A stretch of DNA of 64,000 bases, taken from assembly GCA_964036665.1 (NCBI GenBank), contig OZ038532.1:12046537-12110536 (forward strand), in the 5' to 3' direction. The notes beneath the pieces were generated by a model that made no database searches, had not been told where the DNA came from, and saw only the letters and a program-made list of their open reading frames with translations. This DNA is from Gordius sp. MW1. Taxonomy: Eukaryota > Nematomorpha > Gordioida > Gordea > Gordiidae. Position 1 is the first letter of the stretch. Each line of letters begins with the position of its first letter. Below are positions 46,434-57,295 of this stretch, piece after piece. The translations under genes and the position numbers were made by a program.

Positions 46434-47933
46434 TCTTATATATAAAAATGAAACTATGTGTGTATGTGTGTATGCCGCCACCAATTTTGGAAAACTACGA
46501 CCGATTTGGCTCAAAATTTTACAGTTTATTCCTGACACTCCGGAGCGTGTTTTAAGATTTGTTCCAGCCAAATCGGTCCAGTAATTTTCGAGTTTGTTTT
46601 ATACGTTTTGACGTTTAATCGAATGTCAATCAAACGCACCCTGCGTATCTATCTTTTGTAGTGTAATAAATGTAGGCATGTGCTGTTTTTACGATTTGAA
46701 ACATTGAGTATCAAAGTCATTTTTTTGCTTATTTTTCACGTCAATTATTAATTTTATTATTATAGGACGGTCGTGTCCCCTCCTGCGTGGCTAAATAAAT
46801 TAAAAAATCTAACTTTGTCATTTTTTGCGCGTTAATAAGGAGAAAAATTAAAATACTTTTAACAAAGTGCTAATAAATGTTGATATATCTCAGTTCTTTA
46901 GACATTATTAAGTTCAGAATTAAAAGTTTTATTCAGAAACAAATATTATAATTATGATATTGTTTCTTAATTACAAAAAATTAAAAAAATTGATTGAAGG
47001 GCCAGGGGGCCAAAGATTTTCCCCTTGGGGGGGAGGGCTTGGGCCAGACTATGATTTCAAAAAATACCATTTTGTAGGTCTCTAGCGATAGCTTTAAAAA
47101 AATGTATCCAAAATTTAATGATTTGATTATAGGTAATTTTGACTTAAAAAATTTGCTTAAATTTGCTTGGGGAGGGGGCAAAGGTGCAGAATTTTGCACA
47201 ACGCCACACCTTATCTTAAAAATATCAATTATTTGTTATTTTCCGTTATAAACTATATGCGTATCCGTATCCGCCTTTTGTTTATATTTTATCATAAAGG
47301 CAGGCGCTATATTTTTATTTGATTAACGAGCATGAAAATTTATAACTGATCCACTATTTTGCAACACTCTTTTAAAATCTTTTTATAAATTAAGGCCCCC
47401 TTTGCCCATGCCCTTTAAAAAATATTTAAAATTAAGGTTTATTTTTCACGTCAATTATTATTATTAAAGGACGGTCATGTCCCCTCCTGTGTGGCTAAAT
47501 AAATTAAAAAATCTCATTTTATTATTTTTTGCGCGTTAAATAAGGAGAAAAATGAAAATACAAAGTGCCAATAAATGTTGATATATCTCAGTTCTTCGGA
47601 CATTATTAAGTTCAGAATTAAAAGTTTTATTAAGAAACAAATAATTTAATTATGATATTGTTTCTTAATTACAAAAAATTAAAAAAATAGCTTGAAGGGC
47701 CAGGGGGTCAAAGATTTTTCCCTTGGGGGGGGGGGGCATGGGGCCAGGTTTTCTCTCTTGGGTGGGCCTGGGCCTTGGACACTCTTTAATTATTTGTTTA
47801 AAAATCTTTGCATAAAAAACACTTCAATTATATTTGATATATTCTTAATCTATTGAAATTTATCTATAAGTTGATATATATTCTGCTAATACACCCGGGT
47901 AAATGGCAAAACAACGTTTGCCGGGTCAGCTAG
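46434..47933 (+). mobile_element. 1.5-kb non-autonomous Helitron (first of a tandem pair)
   Basis: It starts TCTTATATATAAAAATGAAA at 46,434 and ends CTAG at 47,930-47,933 after the GGCAAA-ACAACG-TTTGCC hairpin. The interior includes two copies of a TTATTAAGGACGGTC...TGATATATC block in tandem. It lacks the CATGGGCG MITE seen in other copies. The next Helitron begins at the very next base. Confidence 0.85.
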
Positions 47934-48468
47934 TCTTATATATAAAAATGAAACTATGTGTGTGTGTATGTATGTGTGTATGCCGCCACCAATTTTGGAA
48001 AACTACCGGACCGATTTGGCTCAAAATTTCACAGTTTATTCCCCACACTCCGGAGCGTGTTTTAAGATATGTTCCAGCCAAATCGGTCCAGTAGTTTTCG
48101 AGATATTGGGTTTTATGCGTTTTGACGTTGTATAGAACGTCAATTTGCCATTGAATCGAACGTCAATCAAACGCCCTCATCACGTATCTATCGTGTAAAT
48201 AGTCTGGTGATAAATGCAGTAGGCAAGTGTCGCGGAAAATGTAAACTTTTTACGCGCTTTGAAACATTAAATATCAACCTCATACTACACTTTTGTCTAC
48301 TACTCCACCATTGTCCGACTAACTATAATATCCAGAATTTTTTCTACTTGCTATTAATTTTTATCTTGAAATTAAATTAAGGTAATGGCTTTATTTACAA
48401 TATAAATAAACACATTTTAAAATAAGAGTTGTTGATATATGGCAATTATATTAAGTTTATCACATTAT

Positions 48469-50922
48469 CCTTATGTAAGAAAGTGATAAAAAGCATAAGA
48501 TAAGTATCTCTTTAAATTAATTATTAATGTTAGAAAAGGTAAAAGAATTAAGTTTTAACAATTATCATGTTATTGGATATTTTACTTACCTACACTTTAA
48601 TTTATGTTTTATGAATTTATTTCAATAATAATTAATCCCAAGTAACCGCGCGAATTAGTGAAGCGAAATTATTTATATCTAAAAATGAAAAAAGCAAAAA
48701 CTATATCTGTTCTATACGAACAAAGACAATAATTAACCAATAATAACACGCGTATGGATATTTACATGTATATCTACGCGTCTGTATATAGATCCGAGTT
48801 AAAATGCGTAAGAGCAATGGGGAGGGGGAGAGGGACTACGCGTATACAGACTTTAATAAATATGCAAACTAAGATGAGGGGGGGGGGGGGGGGTTTTGTG
48901 TGAGTGTGCCATGATACAACATTCTCCACAAAGAGCATACATTTCCCGTACTCTCTTGCAAGCGCAGCTGTGCTTTCTACTCATAATTTAGTCAGCGACT
49001 ACAACACCATACCCTTCACGATAACCTCCACCGACCTGATCGTTAACTTCTAAGCCCTGTCGTCGAATTTGAGTTGTTGACCTCGATTTGTATTGAACGT
49101 TACCAGGATCGTTTTGTTCGGTTTTTGATTGGTTTTCTCGATTGGATTTCATCGTTGACCATAAAAATTGAAACGCAGTTGACCATAAACTTGAAACGCA
49201 CCATACCCTTCAAGCTTGCTAGGGGAAGAGGGTTTTGTCAATGTATCCGAGCGTTGTTGGGTTCGGGATAGGATACTTCACCCCAATTGTTTCTTTGATT
49301 TTCCCCCATACTAGCAAGACAGAAACATCTTCGTCACTCTAAGTCGTCCAGGCCGCTCCTCTATAAGAGCCGCTAGCCTCTCGACCAAAGCGTACGATAT
49401 CTCGGGTAAATTATAGGTGACGTCGCTATACCACATATCAGCTATCGGCGCCGACATAGGCACCAGCGACATCACTAAGTGTAAAAAAACTGTCATCAGG
49501 CGTATCTCGCATAAATGCAACTCCGCCTACCATAATCACCTGGGAGCTATGAACTCCATAACGGTAACCTTGGACCTGACAACGATGGTATTAACTTCCC
49601 TTCGTACATGCGAGGTAATTAACTCCAACAAATTAATCAATCATGCGCACGGGCAATTTGCCCACCCAGAAAACTCGACCTCATCAAACCTAATATAAAG
49701 GTGATAGGGCATAAAGCCAAAAAAACAGGTCATAACAGGCAATAAGCCTCCGAATTAATTAAACACGTCCGTAGACGTCGCACCCGTAGGCGCCACACCC
49801 GAAAGTGTACCGACGATTAACGTCGAAAAACTAATTAATTCGCTTCTGGCTATACGTGCGCTCATGCATATCCGAAACCTCGTTCTACACGTTAAATACC
49901 ACCGCGTCATCTTGTCCACCAGCAGGTACCGACAGAATTTTCCAGAACTGCAATAGCGTTCTACAGCACCGGAATTACATACTCTCGGCGCTCTATTTCG
50001 CACTGTCAGATACCAGCTGATCAATTAAGGACAATGACGGATAGCGATTGACGGTCACATGCGCGTCAATCATATTTAAAAAATATTAAATAAATTCCAT
50101 GCGAAAAAAGCAAAAGCGAAAAATTTGAAGGAATAAAACATGCATTATAAAAAATGATTACCTTCGCGCGATTATATTGGGACTTAAGTACTAATTATAA
50201 AATTTCAAACTACCAAACTCATTTCATTAAATCACATATTACCCTAAAATTTACGTTTAAATTTAAATTTCAAAATACCAAACTCATTAACAATTATCAT
50301 CTTTCTTATAAAAGTTTTAAGACATAATTTATTTACTTATTTTAGTATCAAACATAAGATTAAAATTAAGTATCGGTTTTCCGCTATCACCATTGTAAGA
50401 AAGTGATAAAAAGAATAAGAAAAGTATCTCTTTAAATTAATTATTAATGTTGAAAAGGTAAAAGAATTAAGTTTTAACAATTATCATGTTATTGGATACT
50501 TTACTTACCTAAACTTTAATTTATGTTTTATGAATTTATTTCAATAATAATTAATCCCAAGTAACCGCGCGAATTAGTGAAGCGAAATTATTTATATCTA
50601 AAAATGAAAAAAGCAAAAACTATATCTGTTCTATACGAACAAAGACAATAATTAACCAATAATAACACGCGTATGGATATTTATATGTATATCTACGCGT
50701 CTGTATATAGATCCGAGTTAAAATGCGTAAGAGCAATGGGGAGGGGGAGAGGGACTACGCGTATACAGACTTTAATAAATATGCAAACTAAGATGAGGGG
50801 GGGGTTTTGTGTGAGTGTGCCATGATACAACATTCTCCACAAAGAGCATACATTTCCCGTACTCTCTTGCAAGCGCAGCTGTGCTTTCTACTCATAATTT
50901 AGTCAGCGACTACAACACCTTA
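48469..50922 (-). mobile_element. 2.4-kb non-autonomous LTR retrotransposon
   Basis: Two direct LTRs, 48,474-49,006 (533 bp) and 50,394-50,917 (524 bp), begin TGTAAGAAAG and end CTACAACA on the plus strand and differ mainly in a G-run length. A 5-bp duplication CCTTA flanks the element (48,469-48,473 and 50,918-50,922). On the minus strand the first LTR is followed one base later by TGGTGATAGCGG, a primer-binding-site-like sequence, and the second is preceded by GAAGGGTATGG, a possible polypurine tract, so the element runs on the minus strand. The 1.4-kb interior lacks recognisable gag or pol. The near identity of the LTRs implies a recent insertion. Confidence 0.88.
49311..50024 (-). other. 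Unassigned open segments inside the LTR element
   Basis: Minus-strand frames at 49,755-50,024 and 49,311-49,520, and plus-strand frames over the same DNA, are open for 60-90 codons. This interior is clearly less AT-rich than its surroundings, which suggests former coding sequence (for example a gag remnant). I see no zinc knuckle, protease or RT motif in any frame. Confidence 0.25.
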
Positions 50923-51795
50923 GAAACGAAAATATACTCAAAAAACCCCCAGAATTCAGAGCCGCCTTCCCCCCTCCCCCTCAGAGACGCGTACAGATTA
51001 TTTAAAATGTGCAGCCATTTTAAATATTCAGGAGTAAAAGTGATTTATTTAGCATTCGTATCACCCATAAAGCCATTCAAATTTTGATATTCTGGAAATT
51101 AAATTAAGGTAATGGCTTTATTTACAATATAAATAAACACATTTGAAAATAAGAGTTGTTGATATATGGCAATTATATTAAGTCTCTATCACATTATCCT
51201 TAGAAACGAAAATTTAATTTTTATTTTTCCCCTAATATCAGTTTTAATGATAGATGTAAGGTAAGATAGCAATCAAATGTTTGTTCATCATTTCAAGATT
51301 GATTTAAATGTGTGAATTAAATTATCAGATTTGAAAATTTTGTGGAATATTGAATTTTAGGATTAGTTTGAAATAAATTTTATCAACAAAAATAAATATG
51401 ATATTCTAAGTTATTCTTATTTGTCTTATTTACCGAATCTATTTTAAAACTTGCAAATAATATCTTATTTCTGTTTTCGCATTTAATATTTGCAATAAAT
51501 ATATGGGTCTGGTTTTAATATGTTTTGGGTCAATATATTTTGGTAAATGCTATTATGTGTGAATTAAATTATCAGATTTGAAAATTTTGTGGAATATTGA
51601 ATTTTAGGATTAGTTTGAAATAAATTGTCTTTTTTTGCTTATTTTTCAGGTCAATTATTATTAATTTTATTATTATAGGACGGTCGTGTCCCCTCCTGCG
51701 TGGCTAGATAAATTAAAAAATCTAATTTTGTAATTTTTTGCACGTTAAATAAGGAGAAAAATGAAAATACTATTAACAAAGTGCCAATAAATGTT

Positions 51796-52396
51796 GATAT
51801 ATCCATGGGCGTACCCAGGTTTTGAATTAGGGGGGGGGGGCAGATTAAAAAAAAAGGGCTTGACTACCCAAAAATTTTCCTGAGAGCAAAAAAAAATAAA
51901 AAAAGGTCTCGACTATCCAAAAATTTTCCTGCGACCGTAATTTAAATTTCATTTTACCAAAATAATTTATATTATTTCGTATTGCAATGACATAGGCGTG
52001 GTTAGGGGGGGGGGGGGGGGGGTGGTAAAGGGGGTCACATGTCCCCAACTCGAAATCATAAAATTTTATACATTATCCAAAAATTTTCCTGCGACCGTAA
52101 TTTAAATTTCATTTTACCAAAATAATTTATATTTTTGTGTAAATTCGCTAATTACGCATCTGTATTAATTTGAGTTAAGTTCAATTAGGGGGGGGGGGGG
52201 GGGGGTAGCCGCGGCCCCTGCCCCCGCCTAGCTAATAAGGGGGGGGGCAAAACTTATATTTTTTTTTAATTTTTAAGGGTTTTTGTATTGAAATCCTTCT
52301 TTTTTTTAAAAAAATTAGGGGGGGGGGGGCAGCCGCGCTCCCTGCCCTTCTTGGCTAATTAGGGCGCCCCCCCCTGGCTACGCCCATGGATATATC
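51796..52396. mobile_element. 585-bp hAT MITE inside a Helitron
   Basis: The element spans 51,804-52,388 with ends CATGGGCGTAC and CTACGCCCATG and a perfect 8-bp duplication GATATATC (51,796-51,803 and 52,389-52,396). The interior has long G and C tracts. It is the longer relative of the 135-bp element at 20,860. Its target is a site in the Helitron consensus, so it is younger than that Helitron copy. Confidence 0.9.
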
Positions 52397-53264
52397 TCAG
52401 TTCATCCGACATTATTGAGTTCAGAATTAAAAGTTTTATTCAGAAACAAATAATTATAATTATGATATTGTTTCTTAATTACAAAAAATTAAAAAAAAAT
52501 TGCTTGAAGTGCCAAGGGGCCAAAGATTTTTTCCTTGGGGGGAGGGGCCATGGGGCCAGGCTTTCTCTTTTAGGTGGGCCTGGGCCTTGGACCCTCTTTA
52601 ACTATTTGTTTAAAATTTTTTGCATAATAAACACTTACCAATTATATTTGATATATTCCTAATCTATTGAAATTTATCTATATGCCCCCCCCCCCTAATT
52701 AACCAGGGGGGCAGAGGGCGCGGCTGCCCCCTCCCTAATTTAAAAAAAAGGATCAAATTTCAGTACAACTACCCTTAAAAATTAAAAAAAAATTATATTT
52801 TGCCCCCCCCCTTAATTTAAATTACGGTCGCAGGAAAATTTTTGGATAGTCAAACAAAAAATTTTAATAATCTTCCCCCCCCCCCTAATTCAAAACCTGG
52901 GTACGCCCATGATATATATTCCGCTAATACACCCGGGTAAATGGCAAAACAACGTTTGATTTTTCGTTAAATAAACTATATGCGTATCCGTGTCCGCCTT
53001 TTGTTTATATTTTTCATAAAGGCCAGGCGCGATATTTTTTTTTTGATTATAGGTAAATTTGACTTAAAAAAATTTGCTTCATGAAAATTTAAATTCGAAC
53101 ATTATTGAGGTAAACCACCCTTAAAAATATCAATTATTTGTTATTTTTCGTTTAGTTGAGTTTTTAAATTTTTTTTTGGTAGTTTTAAATTTTCTTATTT
53201 AAATTTTTTATTTTTTTTTTAAATATTTTTAATATGGCAAAACAACGTTTGCCAGGTCAGCTAG

Positions 53265-55000
53265 TGATAATATAAATTACTTGTGATAAGAATAATCTGG
53301 CTTCCTTGTTCTTGAATTCGAACACCTAATAGCAGCACAGTACGACATAGTATGGTTTGTTTTTGTTATTTTCCTATAAAGAATAAGATTTATAGATTTA
53401 TATAACAATTTTATAACTTACCTAACTTACCAGATGCGTTTTTTATGATGTTCAAGATGGCGGTAAAATGAGCATCACTTTTTCAGTACGTGTGTACGTA
53501 TGATGAGCAGTATCTAGTCTATGGTATTATCAGGCAATTTTGATTTTAAGGCCAATAACGGTTGTGGCAATATTGTGCGAAAATGAAAAAAGAAAATTTG
53601 ATTATTATTTCAAAAACTCTTATTTTTTAAATCATGTTTGTAAAATATGATAAATTAATTTTATTCTAGTGTATATGCTAGGCGATAAAACAAGTTGACC
53701 GAAATTCAGATATAACTTTAAAGAAATTAATTTAAGTGAATGTATGAGATAAATTAATCATACATTTCAATATTAATTATAAAATATTATATAAAATAGC
53801 ATTAATTTAAAAGATATGTCAATTATTCAATATAAAATTTAACGTTCAACCCGACCCGAGTTTAAAATGTTTCAACCCCGGGTCGGGTTCGGGTCTGGTT
53901 TCGGGTCACCCGTGCAGGGCTCTAGATTAGATGGGGCAAATACGTCACTACATGTATAGTCCCATGCTAAACTTAGTCCTTTTCCCAAGCGCCTAAAGTT
54001 TGGCCATCGGGTCGTTTGTAGTCTTCACAAAGGCCTGTGGGTTCGAGAATAGAGGGGAAACCAGCTTTGGTGAAATAGTTCCGAGGCTCTAAAAATTTTA
54101 AAATACTCAGAAATTAACAAAACTACTATAATTTTTTGTCCCATTGCAACAACTACCTTAACAACCTTAGGCCCCCAAGCCTTACAACTTTAAAAAAAAA
54201 AAGAGGGAAACAAATCTCATTACTATCCCATGATAATCGCAAATTGTTTTTTATACGACAGAAAATCGGCATAACTATCTGTAAATATTATTCATTAGCA
54301 ATAGCGGAATGTTTTCCTAATATTTCAATTTTTAATTTTTTTTATCTCACCTTCACAAAATATGTAATTTTTTTTATAAAAATAATAGATGAACAATTAA
54401 TAAAGTATTAATTTCTTTTAACTCCTATTAGCCATTTAAAATTTGAATATCAGCATCATACTCTATAGCAATATGACCTAAATCATTAATATATTATTGT
54501 AAAACGGGAACCCCGCATATCCCCGAAACCGCACCCGAAACTACGATAAGGCGTCTATGGCTACGATTGAAATTACCATATGAAATTTTTCAATTCATCT
54601 CACAAGTAACCTTATATAATAATCATATAGTTGTACTAAGAGAAAATTATTGATAACTTGTTAAGCCCTTCAAGAAATAACTGATGCTAATATTACACAT
54701 TAACTAAGGGAAAAAAATTATTTCAAGATTAGAAAATATGAAATCATATTTTTCAATTCATCTCACAAGTAACCTTAATAATCATATAAATTGTTGTATT
54801 AAGAGAAAATTATTGATAACTTGTTAGCCCTTCAAGAAATAACTGATGCTAATATGCTACACATTAACTAAGGAAAATAAATTATTTCAAGATTAGAAAA
54901 TATGAAATCATTAGTTGAAGTTGTTGGAATCATTATTTTAAAAATGATGTGTTTTTTCTTATCCGCATATTGTGAATTATTTACAAGTTGAACATTATAC
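53265..55000. other. AT-rich DNA; one tandem duplication of about 167 bp
   Basis: After the Helitron, 53,440-53,924 is the inverted hAT-like end. At 54,578-54,912 a block of about 167 bp (with TTTTTCAATTCATCTCACAA and GATAACTTGTTA) is repeated in tandem. No gene was recognised; the frame at 54,136-54,411 is unassigned. Confidence 0.4.
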
Positions 55001-55149
55001 AGAGCCTTGCAAAAATACATCAATTCAATTATTGCTAGTACTAATCTTATTGCTTTTATTACATGTTTTATTGTTCAGATTTTTATATAATTCCATATAG
55101 TATCTAAAAATTCATAACAATCAATTTCATTATTTTTATAAAGAGTTTG

Positions 55150-55362
55150 TTAACGTATCACTTTTTTAGCCTTTGTTTCCATTTTCCTTTTAACTTTGAA
55201 CAATATGTTTCCATTGTTGATTTGTATTATTTTTGTTTCAGTATTCCTCTGATATTCCTTTATCATTTGTATAAAACTATAGATATTAGGATGTGGTTGT
55301 TTCACTATCTGTTTTAAGGCATTGTGATAACCTTCCAAGTGGTTGTTGGTGGTTATGCCCAT
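55150..55362 (-). pseudogene. MULE-type transposase fragment
   Basis: The frame begins TTNNHLEGYHNALK followed by PHPNIYSFIQMIKEYQ, which is the C-terminal end of the MULE transposase domain (the T-N-N-x-x-E-G-x-H signature). It is homologous to the segment around 61.7 kb. Only about 70 codons remain, and no ends were found for this copy. Confidence 0.65.
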
Positions 55363-55399
55363 GGTTAGGGTTAATTTGTTTTATAATTGTACGAATTGT

Positions 55400-56750
55400 T
55401 TGATCTTTAATTTAGTCTCAAGTAAGACCCAATTTCTTAGATTTTCCAATTGTTGCTTGTGAAAAATGGAAATAGCAACCTTCAAAGGTTCCATAACATT
55501 TAGGGCATTTTTGTTAAAATCTATTTACAAATAGTTAATAGTAACTAACAGTTAATGTCTATGATAATCAATCATGTGACATTACTTGGTATTATATCAG
55601 CCACTGAGTTTAATAAACTTGCACCTTGACTAGAATCTTAAAAAATCTCTAAAAATTATAGACATATCTTACTTATTTTCTATGGGTGTAGAGATATTTT
55701 CTATAACCATAACACTTGTTTTTTTTACCCAAAGCTAAAGTTGTATTAAAAAACTTTTAAGTTTCTTACTTTGAAGATTTTGCTTTTGTATACAATTTTG
55801 GGAATGTTCTGATGTTTTGTATCTAAGGACAACTCTTCCTGGGCATTTACATATACTGTAGTGCCAGCACTTATAGTATACTTATCCCATCTTACCTGCT
55901 CTGATCTTGATATAGTCAAACTTTTTGAAAGTGACTATATCATTTTTTCTATTAGATTTTTTAAAACCTATAACAATATGTGTATACTTGCATAAAAAGC
56001 TTACTTATATTCTCTTTGTTATCTTGATTTGCAATAGTTAAAGAGGATTTGGACCCAATATATAATGGACATAAAAAATAACGCATTTACAAACTAGATA
56101 CAAAATCGTAAATAAATATAATAATGGAAAATATAAATTATAATAATTATATATATTGAAATATGTTTAGATTAATAAATACACAAAATATTACATATTA
56201 TATATAAGATAGCATATATTGTAATACAATATAGTTTTCTAATAAATGCGCTTACATAAAAACGTCTATAGTCATACTAAAACCTATATCATAAGTGGAT
56301 AAACGTAACTTTGTGAATAGTTAATGAATCAAGCATTTAATAAATTGTAACAATATATAGTTTTCTAATTTGACATAACGTCTATAGCCTAACTAATACC
56401 TACATTATAAGTGGATAAACGTAAGTTTGTGCAAGCACATAATAAAATGTAATGCTATATAGTTTTTTAACATTTTATTGGGCAATAAAAATAAATAGTG
56501 AATCACAAAACTAAAGAGTGGCGTTTAATACAAAACAAAAATGGGTCCACAAAAATTATTCTGAATAAAAGGTAAGTTGTATGATAAAAACAAAATTTTT
56601 AAAGGATAATTTTTAATCGTATTTATTAACCCTATGGTATCCTCCACCCCCTTACGTGTGTGTTAAGCGATAATTTATATATAGGTCCTCCCACATACAT
56701 ACGCGTAATTTTTGCTCCTATTTATGATGAGTTACGATTTTTAGTCCTTT
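55400..56750. other. AT-rich DNA with a tandem duplication
   Basis: At about 56,225-56,465 a block of about 120 bp (AACGTCTATAG...AAGTGGATAAACGTAA) occurs twice in tandem. No coding sequence was recognised, though the region next to the MULE fragment may be its remains. Confidence 0.35.
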
Positions 56751-56754
56751 AAGA

Positions 56755-57115
56755 CAGTCGTTCTTAACCTTTTTATACACGCGGCCCCCCAAATATTTTA
56801 TAATTTTTTTTGCGGCCCCCCCTTTTTTCTTAATAATTTATATTTGTTAAATTATCTATAATATATACATATTTAATAAGATTTCTGCTGCTGAACATCA
56901 TCAACCAATTTGTTAATTCTTGGTTCAATTGATTGTAATGCTAAACTCATGCAGGAATCTAGTCGCAATCGATTGCGTTTTTTAGTTTTTATATCCACCA
57001 TAGTTGAGAAGCCTTTTTCACACAAATATGTACTAGCGAAAGGCAGCAAATTTTGCATTGCTGCTGAAAATAATGGAGGATATTCTGCACGAATTTGTAT
57101 CCAAAATTGCGGCTA
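56755..57115 (-). pseudogene. hAT-Buster (ZBED5-like) transposase C-terminus and end
   Basis: On the minus strand the frame from about 57,115 to 56,873 reads PQFWIQIRAEYPPLF, LLPFASTYLCEKGFS, MVDIKTKKRNRL, LALQSIEPRINKL, the dimerisation region at the C-terminus of Buster-type hAT transposases and their domesticated ZBED relatives. After the stop, AT-rich sequence leads to a terminus reading, on the plus strand, CAGTCGTTCTTAACCTTTTT then CGCGGCCCCCC, which matches the typical Buster/Charlie end. Everything upstream is missing or replaced, so it is a remnant. Confidence 0.75.
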
Positions 57116-57149
57116 ACTTTTAGTTTTAAACAATGATTTCAAATTACTA

Positions 57150-57295
57150 GTGTTTCGATCTCGTCTCGGTCTCAAAAACAAACTCTCGTCTAGTCTCGTG
57201 AGCGATTATGAAAATCTCGATCTCGTCTCGGTCTATAAAAATCTCGATTTCGTCTCGTCTCGACGAGAATTCTCGTCTCGTCTCGACTTTTTTAA
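57150..57295. repeat. Cluster of TCTCGTCTCG motifs
   Basis: More than ten copies of CTCG(T/A)CTCG and related GTCTCG words occur in about 140 bp, arranged in direct and inverted orientation around CGACGAGAATTCTCGTC. It resembles a hAT subterminal binding-site array; the matching other end was not found. Confidence 0.6.

Larger units (their letters stand above)
48366..51215 (+). repeat. Direct duplication, one copy holding the LTR element, one empty
   Basis: A block of about 120 bp containing ATTAAGGTAATGGCTTTATT and GTTGATATATGGCAATTATA occurs at 48,373-48,473 and again at 51,099-51,215. The first copy is split by the LTR retrotransposon. The second runs straight through TATCCTTAGAAACG, the undisturbed target with a single CCTTA (51,198-51,202). 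Confidence 0.85.
47934..53264 (+). mobile_element. Helitron (second of tandem pair), with large insertions
   Basis: The 5' end TCTTATATATAAAAATGAAA abuts the CTAG of the previous Helitron. The 3' end has the hairpin with one change (GCCAGGTCAG) and CTAG at 53,261-53,264. About 3.35 kb (48,280-51,630), including an LTR retrotransposon, and a 585-bp hAT MITE (51,804-52,388) are inserted; without them it would be about 1.4 kb, like its relatives. Confidence 0.8.
41723..53924. mobile_element. Inverted hAT-like ends enclosing a 12-kb nested region
   Basis: The left end starts TAGAGCCCTGCA at 41,723 and the right end finishes TGCAGGGCTCTA at 53,924, a perfect 12-bp inverted repeat. Both have subterminal ACCCGACCCG/CGGGTCGGGT clusters. 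A second homologous inverted block lies 0.4-0.5 kb inside each end (42,117-42,190 and 53,440-53,527, including ACCGCCATCTTGAACAT). These could be the two ends of one hAT element swollen by later Helitron and LTR insertions. The flanking 8 bp do not match (TTGTTGTT versus GATTAGAT), so two separate related copies are also possible. Confidence 0.45.
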
